In this document: one piece after another, positions 7,896-14,967 of the stretch | Numbering within the stretch: position 1 is the first letter of the stretch | Layout of the letters: each line of letters opens with the position of its first letter | DNA from: Lachnoclostridium sp. UBA7122 | GTDB taxonomy: Bacteria > Bacillota > Clostridia > Lachnospirales > Lachnospiraceae | Direction of reading: 5' to 3' | DNA: 19,513 nucleotides | Assembly: GCA_002493085.1 (NCBI GenBank) | Contig: DKXQ01000054.1 | Span: 1 to 19,513, forward strand | The notes under the pieces: model-generated | Database searches by the model: none | Seen by the model: only the letters and a program-made list of their open reading frames with translations | Told to the model about the DNA's origin: nothing | Program-made: the position numbers and the translations under genes

Positions 7896-8741
7896 ATGAA
7901 ACCAAAAAAGACAGATGGCATACGTACTGTTATCGCACATGTGGTACTTGTAATATTATCATTTATGTGCCTGTTCTTCTTCTATATACTGATAGTTAAT
8001 GCAACACATTCACATGCGGATTTGCAGAAAGGCTTTTCAGCACTGCCTGGAAATTACTTGTTTAAAAACCTTATGAATGTTGCTAATGATGGAACATTTC
8101 CAATGTTCCGGGGCATCATAAACAGCCTGGTTGTCTCCGGACTATCCGCTGCAATTTGTACATACTTTTCATCACTGACAGCATATGGACTGTATGCATA
8201 TGACTTTAAGTTAAAGAAAGCTGCATTTACATTTATAATGGCTATTCTCGTAATGCCAACACAGGTTACTGCAATGGGCTTTTTAAGATTAATTACAAAT
8301 ATGGGGATGTATGATTCACTGCTTCCGCTTATTATTCCATCCATTGCATCACCATCTGTATTTTACTTTATGTACAGCTACTTACAGTCATCTCTTCCAA
8401 TGTCGCTTGTTGAAGCAGCAAGAATTGATGGATGTGGGGAATTTAAAATATTTAACAGGGTTGTGCTTCCAATTATGAAGCCGGCTATTGCAGTACAGGC
8501 AATATTCTCATTTGTGGGTTCATGGAATAACTATTTCGTTCCTGCACTGGTTATCCAGTCAAAGGACAAAATGACTGTTCCAATCCTGATTGCAACACTC
8601 CGTGGTGCTGATTATATGAACTTTGATATGGGCAAAATATATATGATGATTACTGTAGCAATTGTGCCAATTATTGTCGTATATCTGCTCCTTTCCAAGT
8701 ATATAATTGCAGGTATTACACTTGGTGGTGTTAAAGAGTAA
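7896..8741 (+). CDS. Sugar ABC transporter permease, second subunit (MalG type)
   Basis: The 281-residue membrane protein has six predicted membrane segments and the EAA loop as EAARIDGCGEFKIFNRVVLP (about residues 173-192). It is the usual partner of the MalF-type subunit, whose stop codon is only 3 nt upstream of this ATG; AGGAGGGG precedes the start and lies within the end of the upstream gene, so the two are translationally linked. It ends in the family pattern with a C-terminal KYIIAGITLGGVKE. A terminator-like hairpin lies 31 nt downstream. Confidence 0.9.
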   Translation: MKPKKTDGIRTVIAHVVLVILSFMCLFFFYILIVNATHSHADLQKGFSALPGNYLFKNLMNVANDGTFPMFRGIINSLVVSGLSAAICTYFSSLTAYGLYAYDFKLKKAAFTFIMAILVMPTQVTAMGFLRLITNMGMYDSLLPLIIPSIASPSVFYFMYSYLQSSLPMSLVEAARIDGCGEFKIFNRVVLPIMKPAIAVQAIFSFVGSWNNYFVPALVIQSKDKMTVPILIATLRGADYMNFDMGKIYMMITVAIVPIIVVYLLLSKYIIAGITLGGVKE

Positions 8742-8772
8742 AAACTAATTATATAAGCTTTTTATAAAGAAG

Positions 8773-8818
8773 CATCCATAGTTTTATCCTTATAATAAAG
8801 GATTCTATGGATGTTTTT
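8773..8818 (+). terminator. Terminator hairpin between the transporter operon and the GH3 gene
   Basis: CATCCATAG (8773-8781) pairs perfectly with CTATGGATG (8805-8813), with an inner ATCCTT/AAGGAT pairing, followed by TTTTT. It lies only 29 nt upstream of the GH3 start, leaving no room for a separate promoter after it. It may be a partial terminator that lowers GH3 expression relative to the transporter, or a processing and stability hairpin. Confidence 0.75.
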
Positions 8819-8846
8819 AAAAATATATAAAGAAATGAGGCAAAGT

Positions 8847-11297
8847 ATGGAAAAATTAAACAGTGGTACACTTTATAAGGAGAATACAGAACGTGAAATT
8901 GCACATGGCAGACTTGCAAGAAAGCTTGCAGCAGAGGGAGCTGTTCTTTTGAAGAATGAAGAGATGCTTCCTCTTGATATTTCCACTCCGGTTGCACTTT
9001 TTGGCAGTGGTGCAGGAAAAACAGTTAAAGGCGGCACTGGTTCAGGAGATGTCAATAACCGTAAAAATATTTCTATATACGAAGGATTAAAGGATACAGG
9101 GGCAACTGTTACAAGCACTGGCTGGATTGAAGACTACCAGAAACGCTATGAACATGCCAGAAATTCATGGAAAGAAAAGATTCTTGCGGATGCAGAAGGA
9201 ACAGATAATCCTTTTGATGCTTATGCTAAAAATCCATTTTTACTGCCAGAGGGACGTGATATTGTACCAGAAGATATAGAGGGCGCTTATGCTGCAATTT
9301 ATGTAATCAGCCGTCTTTCTGGTGAAGGGAATGACAGGCATTTAGCAGAGGGGGACTACTATTTAAGTAAAAAAGAACAGGCAGATATAATGTACCTTAA
9401 CAATGAAAATATTCCTGTTGTGCTTATCTTAAATACCGGCGCACAGATAGAGATAGCTGGAATTTTGCAGGAAGCTGCCTGTATAAAAGCAGTTTTAAGC
9501 ATTGCACTGCCTGGACAGGAAGGAGGCCATGCCGCTGCGGATATACTGTTTGGCAGGCAAATGCCAGGTGGCAGGCTCTCATCTACATGGGCAATGCATT
9601 ATAAAGACTATCCTGCGGCAGAAAGTTTTGGCTATCTGGATGGCAATCTGGCAACAGATGAGTACAGGGATGGCATTTATGTTGGATACAGGTATTTTGA
9701 CAGCTTTGGGGTAAAACCACTATTTCCATTTGGATATGGTCTTTCATATACTTCCTTTTCCATAGGATTTGAAGAAGTGCAGATAACAGAAACAGGAATT
9801 GAAGTTATCGTTACTGTAGAAAATACAGGCAGATATTACCCTGGAAGGGAAGTTGTACAGGTATATATAACACCGCCACAGACTGGAATTGCAAAAGAGT
9901 ACCAAAGGCTTGCTGGTTTTGTAAAAACGGATATGCTTTTTCCAGGGGATATGCACAGGCTTTCAATTAAAATAGAACAGAAGCAGCTTGCAAGTTTTTC
10001 AGAACAAATGAATGCATGGGTTATTGAAAACGGCAAGTATGGCATCTGGACAGGCAGTAATTCCCGTTCCCTTAAACTTGTGGCACTGCTTGATGTAGAG
10101 GAAACAGTACTGTTAGAGCATACAAGTAATATATGTAAAAGCAGTCTGGCATTTAAAGACCCTGGAATGGCAGAGTTTGCCAGGAATAAAAATAGCGAAT
10201 GGCTCACCCTGGCAGAAGAACAGAAACTGCCTGTGCTTACTTTTAAACCGCATAAAGAAGAAAAGCGGATAATTCAGACACCAGTTGCTAAAGAGCAGCC
10301 AGCAGAAGAGCTGCTGCCACTATTGCATGGAAAGTGTACGCTTGATAAAAGCATGTTTGGTTCTTCAGGGACACTTGCACCAGGTTCAGCAGGAGAGACA
10401 TCTGTAATAACAGATGGCCAGGACAGGCTGTGTGTAGTTATGGCAGACGGACCTGCAGGGCTGCGTCTCCAGCAAAGTTACGAAAAAGACAAGACGACAG
10501 GAGAAATATACTGTGCAGGTGTGCTTGGCTCTCTTGAGAATGGTTTTTTAGAAGAGATAGATCACCATGAGAATACAGACACTTATTACCAGTACTGTAC
10601 AGCATTTCCAACTGGAACAGTGCTTGCGCAGACATGGGATACAGTACTTTTAGAAGAGTTTGGCAAAGCAATCGCAAAAGAAATGGAAGAATTCCATATT
10701 GGGATATGGCTTGCACCAGGCATGAATATACAGAGAAATCCGCTGTGTGGACGCAACTTTGAATACTATTCTGAAGACCCGCTGTTATCAGGAGTTATAG
10801 CAGCAGCAGTAACAGATGGTGTACAAAGCAGTGGAAAGTGCGGTGTGACAATTAAGCATTTTGCATGTAATAACCAGGAAGATAACCGCATGTCTGTAAA
10901 TGCCTGTATATCTGGGCGCACACTTAGGGAAATATACCTGCGTGGATTTGAAATTGCAGTTAAGAAAAGCCAGCCAGCGGCAATTATGACTTCTTACAAC
11001 TGCATTAACGGGGTACATGCAGCTAACAGCAAGGATATCTGCACAACGGTTGCCCGTGGGGAATGGGGCTTTGAAGGTGTGTTTATATCTGACTGGAATA
11101 CAACAGTTCCTGAAGACGGAAGCATACCATGGAAATGTGCAGCCGCAGGAAATGATATTATTATGCCAGGCAACCTTAACGATGATAATAATATACGTGA
11201 GGCATATGCACAGGGAAATCTTAAAGAAGAAGATGTGCGTGCATGTGCAGGCAGAGTAATTGCTTTTATAAAGAAATATGGGACACGGGAACGGTAA
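8847..11297 (+). CDS. GH3 family beta-glucosidase with reversed domain order
   Basis: A retaining beta-glycosidase that probably removes glucose from short beta-glucans in the cytoplasm (no signal peptide). The 816-residue protein begins with the GH3 C-type alpha/beta sandwich domain (PF01915: AAEGAVLLKNEEMLPL near residue 25, then GSGDVNNR), continues with a fibronectin-III-like domain (about 320-400, VTVENTGRYYPGREVVQVY), and has the catalytic barrel last (from about 540: MADGPAGLRL, KHFACNNQEDNR, SYNCINGVHAANS). The probable nucleophile is Asp749 in FISDW. This order, reversed from most GH3 enzymes, is known in Ruminococcus albus and Butyrivibrio beta-glucosidases. The start at 8847 is chosen because GAGG lies 6 nt upstream and because the upstream in-frame ATG at 8811 is buried in a terminator stem. 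Confidence 0.88.
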   Translation: MEKLNSGTLYKENTEREIAHGRLARKLAAEGAVLLKNEEMLPLDISTPVALFGSGAGKTVKGGTGSGDVNNRKNISIYEGLKDTGATVTSTGWIEDYQKRYEHARNSWKEKILADAEGTDNPFDAYAKNPFLLPEGRDIVPEDIEGAYAAIYVISRLSGEGNDRHLAEGDYYLSKKEQADIMYLNNENIPVVLILNTGAQIEIAGILQEAACIKAVLSIALPGQEGGHAAADILFGRQMPGGRLSSTWAMHYKDYPAAESFGYLDGNLATDEYRDGIYVGYRYFDSFGVKPLFPFGYGLSYTSFSIGFEEVQITETGIEVIVTVENTGRYYPGREVVQVYITPPQTGIAKEYQRLAGFVKTDMLFPGDMHRLSIKIEQKQLASFSEQMNAWVIENGKYGIWTGSNSRSLKLVALLDVEETVLLEHTSNICKSSLAFKDPGMAEFARNKNSEWLTLAEEQKLPVLTFKPHKEEKRIIQTPVAKEQPAEELLPLLHGKCTLDKSMFGSSGTLAPGSAGETSVITDGQDRLCVVMADGPAGLRLQQSYEKDKTTGEIYCAGVLGSLENGFLEEIDHHENTDTYYQYCTAFPTGTVLAQTWDTVLLEEFGKAIAKEMEEFHIGIWLAPGMNIQRNPLCGRNFEYYSEDPLLSGVIAAAVTDGVQSSGKCGVTIKHFACNNQEDNRMSVNACISGRTLREIYLRGFEIAVKKSQPAAIMTSYNCINGVHAANSKDICTTVARGEWGFEGVFISDWNTTVPEDGSIPWKCAAAGNDIIMPGNLNDDNNIREAYAQGNLKEEDVRACAGRVIAFIKKYGTRER

Positions 11298-11321
11298 TTT
11301 TATATTATTCATAAACATATA

Positions 11322-11373
11322 TCTGATATTTTTTATGTTAATTTGATATATGTTGTTTATAGAAAGATATAAT
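11322..11373 (+). promoter_or_regulatory. Promoter with direct-repeat operator for the sensing and digestion operon
   Basis: TCTGATAT (11322-11329) and TTTGATAT (11342-11349) form a direct repeat of exactly 20 bp period, followed 18 nt later by a perfect -10 TATAAT (11368-11373). The second copy covers the -35 position, which has no consensus hexamer. Spacing and sequence match the site before the first GH94 gene. The repeat also lies within a larger imperfect inverted repeat (11312-11323 with 11345-11360). This probably drives the four genes from 11405 to 18445. Confidence 0.62.
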
Positions 11374-11404
11374 ATTATTAAAAATAAATGGATGGGTGTT
11401 TACT

Positions 11405-12376
11405 ATGGGAAAGAGAACAGGAATAATACTTTTAATGGCAGCGGCAGTTCTTTTGCCGGCAAGTGGCTGCCAGAATAAAAATAATGCTGGCAGTGGCAGT
11501 GCAAAGATTTATTATACTACTATAGAAAGCGGAGATTATTATGAAGGCTGGGCAAGCCAGCTTAAGGAGCAGGCAGAATCAGAAGGTGCCAGTTTTGAAG
11601 CAGGTTATGCAGAAAATTCTGTCGAAACACAGGTAGCACAGGTAAAAAGCGCATTGGAAAAAGGCAGCAATGTCCTTTTATGCGGGCTTGTATCTCCAGA
11701 TATTGCTGTTGAAGTAAAGGCGGCAGCAGGTGATACTCCTATAGTATTTATTAATAATGCACCACCAGATAACCAGTTAGAAGAAAACCGCTATATCTAT
11801 GTGGCATCAGATGAGTATATGGCAGGCCAGTACCAGGCAGAGTATATATTGGAAAAGCTGTCAGATAAAGACGAAATCAATGTTGTGCTGTTAAAAGGAC
11901 CAAAGGAAGCATCTGGCACTATTGGAAGGACGGAGGGACTTAAACAGACATTAAAGGCAAGCGGAAAAAAGATTAATTATGTATTTGAAGATAATGCAGG
12001 CTGGAATGAAGACAATGCTAAAGAGCTTACTGGACTGTTTCTGATGACAGGAAGGGAAGCTGACTGTGTTGTAGCCAATAATGATGATATGGCTATTGGC
12101 GCGGAAGCCGCATTTGAGGAAGCTGGCAAAGATACAGAATCTGTGCTGTTTCTTGGGGTAGATGCTTCTGCTGGCGGATGTGAGGCAATAGCATCTGGAA
12201 AAATGGATTTTACAGTGTACCAGCCGATGTCTTCACAGATAGCGGCAGCAGCAAATGCTGCTGTAAATCTGGCAACAGGCAAAGGCATAGATGAAATAGA
12301 GGGGGCAGAAGATGGAAAGCATATACTGCTGCCTTTTGAGAAAGTAGATGCCAGTAATGTAGCAAATTACCAGTAA
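11405..12376 (+). CDS. Orphan sugar-binding lipoprotein (RbsB/MglB type), probable chemoreceptor partner
   Basis: A 323-residue periplasmic-binding-protein-like lipoprotein (PF13407 family) that would bind a monosaccharide or small sugar outside the membrane. It has a lipobox ASGC with Cys22, the opening IYYTTIESGDYYEGW, and the family signatures NNDDMAIGAEAAFEEAG and LGVDASAGGCEAI in the second half. No CUT2 permease or ATPase is encoded nearby. Instead a chemoreceptor gene starts 40 nt downstream. In enteric bacteria, ribose- and galactose-binding proteins of this family dock on the chemoreceptor Trg, so a sensory role is the simplest reading; this is inference. The ATG at 11405 is preferred over GTG at 11396 because it gives a normal lipoprotein signal; GGATGGG upstream is a weak ribosome site. 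Confidence 0.85.
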   Translation: MGKRTGIILLMAAAVLLPASGCQNKNNAGSGSAKIYYTTIESGDYYEGWASQLKEQAESEGASFEAGYAENSVETQVAQVKSALEKGSNVLLCGLVSPDIAVEVKAAAGDTPIVFINNAPPDNQLEENRYIYVASDEYMAGQYQAEYILEKLSDKDEINVVLLKGPKEASGTIGRTEGLKQTLKASGKKINYVFEDNAGWNEDNAKELTGLFLMTGREADCVVANNDDMAIGAEAAFEEAGKDTESVLFLGVDASAGGCEAIASGKMDFTVYQPMSSQIAAAANAAVNLATGKGIDEIEGAEDGKHILLPFEKVDASNVANYQ

Positions 12377-12416
12377 TCTATACCTTGCCATTGCAGTAAC
12401 CGGGGGAGGTGTTTCA

Positions 12417-14945
12417 ATGAAAAAAATAAAGCAGGACAAAAAAGAACACAGACATTTTATTTCTATAAAAACAAAACTGCTTGGTATTATACTGCCTGTA
12501 ATGGTTGTTATAATTATAGTCCTTACCGGCCTGTCATATTATGTATCAAAAAATGTAATACAGTCTAATGCACAGAAACTTTTGACTACATCAGTAGAAA
12601 ACCAGGCTTCTAAAATCGAAGAATGGCTTGATAAAAACCTGGCTTCATTTTCTATGGCAAAACAGGCATTGGAGTGGACTAACTTAAATGATAAGCAGAT
12701 GCAGTCTCTCCTGGATGCGTATTATGGTTTTAACAGCAATTTTCCAGGCGGGATATACATAGCAGATATGGACGGAAGGATTTATAAAGGACGTGAGGGT
12801 GCAGGACGCAGTACAGATACAGTTTTGCGTGAACCTGACAGAAATGGCAATTATATAAACAATGGCAGTTTTAAAGGCAGGAAAAAATTAGGAGACAGTG
12901 GAGACTGGCAGTTTTATACAGCACTGGAGGGAGAAGGCAGTGCTACAATCCAGAGAGGTGAAGTCTATATCACGACAGAAAGTGAAGGAACTGCAGATTA
13001 CAGCATACAGCTTGTACAGCCAGCGCTGCCAGTAAAAGAAGGCACTTCATACAGGTTAAGCTTTGACGCTTATGCAGATGAAGAAAGAACCATAAAAACT
13101 GGGATATCAGCGCCAGACCGTGACTACATCCGTTATCTGGAAGATACAGAGGTAAAATTAACAACACAGAAACAGACATTTAAATATGAGTTTACTATGG
13201 CAGATGTGGATGATGCAAATGGGCGGCTGGAATTTAACCTTGGTGCAATGGGTTCATCAGCAGATGTACATATAAGTAATGTATCAATTATAAAAACTAG
13301 TGAAAAAGATCCTGCAGCAGAGCCTGGTTCTGCTGATGTAGTACAGACAGAGTGGTTTCAGGATGCATTAAGCAGGGTAAATATGGGGTTTACCAATGCT
13401 TATACTAATGAAAGCGGAAAACAGGTCATAAGTGCATGTGGCATGTTAAGAACTAATAATAAAGGGGTATATGTGATTTCGGCAGATTTATCACTAGATA
13501 AAATCAGTGTATATGTAAACAGTTTTGTCGAAATGGACAATGCTGAGGCGTTTCTGGTGAATACAAAAGATAATACTATTCTTGCTTCACGTGATACATC
13601 TCTGATTTCAAAGACTTTAGACAGTCTGGATAATGATTTTATGAGAGAAGCAGGTGAAAGGATTACACAAAATAATCTTGATTTAGCTGAGATAGATGGC
13701 AATATGTCAGTCTTTCAGAAGGTAACTGGAACAGAATGGGTTCTTGTATCCTATGTGCCTTCGGAAATAGTCTATAGTGACCTGGATTTTATCAGGAATG
13801 TTATGGTTTTATTCGGACTGGTTTCTATAATTTTGCTTATGGTACTGGTTGAGCGCATTATACATATTGTAATCAGGCCTGTAAAGAAACTGACAGATGT
13901 TATTAAAACTATGACAGAAGGCAATTTCACTATTTCAAGCCATACAAAGAGCAATGATGAAATTGGCTTAATGGGACGGTGTGTAGAAAAATTCATTAAA
14001 GCTATGTCTTCAATGATTGCATCTATAGATAATGTTTCATGTGCGCTGCACAGCCAGGCAGATAATAGTAAAAATATATCTGAACAGATGTTTGGCGCTT
14101 CCAAAGAGCAGAATAAATCAATGAAAGAACTTAATAATACAGTAGGACAGCTTTCACTTTCTGTAGGAGAAATTGCACAAAGTGCAACAACACTTGCTAT
14201 GCTTGTAGAAGAGACTAAAGATGACGGTGATGGCGTAAATAATAAAATGAAAGAAACCGTCAATGTCTCTAAAACAGGAAAACAGGCTATGCAGGACGTA
14301 AGCACGGCTATGGGGGATATCAACAGTTCAGTGCAGAAACTTCAGTCTGCCATTGATGAAGTAGGAAAAGCATCAGAAGAAATTACTAATATTACAAAAG
14401 TTATCGGAAATATTGCAGACGAAACAAACCTCTTATCACTTAATGCTTCTATTGAAGCAGCACGTGCAGGTGATGCAGGAAAGGGATTTGCAGTTGTGGC
14501 AATGGAGATTGGGAGGCTGGCACAGACAAGTGTTGCTTCTGTACAGCATATTGACAATCTTGTTATGGAAATAAAGACATCTGTCAAAGATGTTGTAAGC
14601 CAGGCAGATGACAGTGTAAAAAGCATTAACAGCAGCAGCCTGCTTATTAAAGATGCAGTTAATACATTTGATATTATTTTTGAAAATATCGACGTAACTG
14701 GCAATCTGATACAAAATATGATACAGAAAGTAGAACAAGTAGAGGATGTGGCAAGAAATGTTGCTGCAATTTCTGAAGAACAGGCAGCAAGTTCAGAAGA
14801 AATCCTGGGCTCTTCCAATATACTTGTAGAGCAGGCAAACAGCCTGATGAAGAACAGCGAAACTGTGGCAAACAGTTCTGAACAGCTTACGGCTTCAGCA
14901 GAAGAACTTGCAACACAAATTGGGATTTTTAAAATCCGTAATTAA
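12417..14945 (+). CDS. Methyl-accepting chemotaxis protein with a CBM4/9-like module inserted in its dCache sensor
   Basis: A transmembrane chemoreceptor of 842 residues that would signal to CheA/CheW. Order: membrane helix 1 (about 21-41); first part of a dCache sensor (about 42-140, with a long helix ending in YIADMDGRIYKG); an inserted module (about 146-293); rest of the sensor (about 305-455, starting at the EWFQDAL motif); membrane helix 2 (about 458-478); HAMP (480-535); coiled-coil signalling domain (540-842) with the hairpin tip ETNLLSLNASIEAARAGDAGKGFAVVA near 669-695. The insert has the CBM4/9 pattern (PF02018): NNGSF at the start, YSIQLVQPALPVKEGTSY, LSFDAYAD, LTTQKQTFKYEFT, LEFNLG and a final VHISNVSI. 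No CheR-tethering pentapeptide is seen at the C terminus. GGGAGG lies 7 nt before the ATG. It sits between an orphan sugar-binding lipoprotein and a GH94 gene. Confidence 0.92.
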   Translation: MKKIKQDKKEHRHFISIKTKLLGIILPVMVVIIIVLTGLSYYVSKNVIQSNAQKLLTTSVENQASKIEEWLDKNLASFSMAKQALEWTNLNDKQMQSLLDAYYGFNSNFPGGIYIADMDGRIYKGREGAGRSTDTVLREPDRNGNYINNGSFKGRKKLGDSGDWQFYTALEGEGSATIQRGEVYITTESEGTADYSIQLVQPALPVKEGTSYRLSFDAYADEERTIKTGISAPDRDYIRYLEDTEVKLTTQKQTFKYEFTMADVDDANGRLEFNLGAMGSSADVHISNVSIIKTSEKDPAAEPGSADVVQTEWFQDALSRVNMGFTNAYTNESGKQVISACGMLRTNNKGVYVISADLSLDKISVYVNSFVEMDNAEAFLVNTKDNTILASRDTSLISKTLDSLDNDFMREAGERITQNNLDLAEIDGNMSVFQKVTGTEWVLVSYVPSEIVYSDLDFIRNVMVLFGLVSIILLMVLVERIIHIVIRPVKKLTDVIKTMTEGNFTISSHTKSNDEIGLMGRCVEKFIKAMSSMIASIDNVSCALHSQADNSKNISEQMFGASKEQNKSMKELNNTVGQLSLSVGEIAQSATTLAMLVEETKDDGDGVNNKMKETVNVSKTGKQAMQDVSTAMGDINSSVQKLQSAIDEVGKASEEITNITKVIGNIADETNLLSLNASIEAARAGDAGKGFAVVAMEIGRLAQTSVASVQHIDNLVMEIKTSVKDVVSQADDSVKSINSSSLLIKDAVNTFDIIFENIDVTGNLIQNMIQKVEQVEDVARNVAAISEEQAASSEEILGSSNILVEQANSLMKNSETVANSSEQLTASAEELATQIGIFKIRN
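12852..13295 (+). other. CBM4/9-like carbohydrate-binding module coding segment inside the chemoreceptor
   Basis: This segment encodes residues 146-293 of the chemoreceptor. Its pattern is that of the CBM4/9 beta-sandwich: an N-terminal NNGSF, GDWQFY, YSIQLVQPALPVKEGTSY then LSFDAYADEERTIKTGI, LTTQKQTFKYEFT, LEFNLG, and a closing VHISNVSI. Characterised CBM4 and CBM9 modules bind beta-1,3-, mixed-linkage and amorphous beta-1,4-glucans or xylan. The reading frame runs through both junctions without a break, and the dCache landmarks on either side remain intact, so it looks like a true domain insertion rather than an assembly join. Confidence 0.8.
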
Positions 14946-14967
14946 ATATAAGGAGGATAAGTAAGTT

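Noticed and set aside
8791..8796. TATAAT as a possible GH3 promoter
   Set aside because: It lies in the loop of the terminator hairpin and has no -35 at a proper distance.
8811..8846. Upstream in-frame ATG for the GH3 gene
   Set aside because: It lies inside the terminator stem and T tract and has no ribosome binding site; the ATG at 8847 has GAGG at the right distance.
10788..11318. 176-codon minus-strand frame opposite the end of the GH3 gene
   Set aside because: It is antisense to the GH3 catalytic core; its cysteine- and tyrosine-rich product looks like a shadow translation.
11296..11360. A terminator after the GH3 gene
   Set aside because: The imperfect inverted repeat there has its T run in the loop and not after the stem; it fits better as part of the promoter/operator region.
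12852..13295. The CBM-like insert being an assembly chimera or frameshift artefact
   Set aside because: The reading frame is continuous, codon usage and AT content look like the rest of the gene, and the sensor motifs on both sides are complete.
13772..14818. Long open frames on the minus strand opposite the chemoreceptor (183 and 158 codons)
   Set aside because: Their Ser/Ile/Leu-rich products are antisense readings of the conserved signalling domain, with no ribosome sites or homology that I can recognise.
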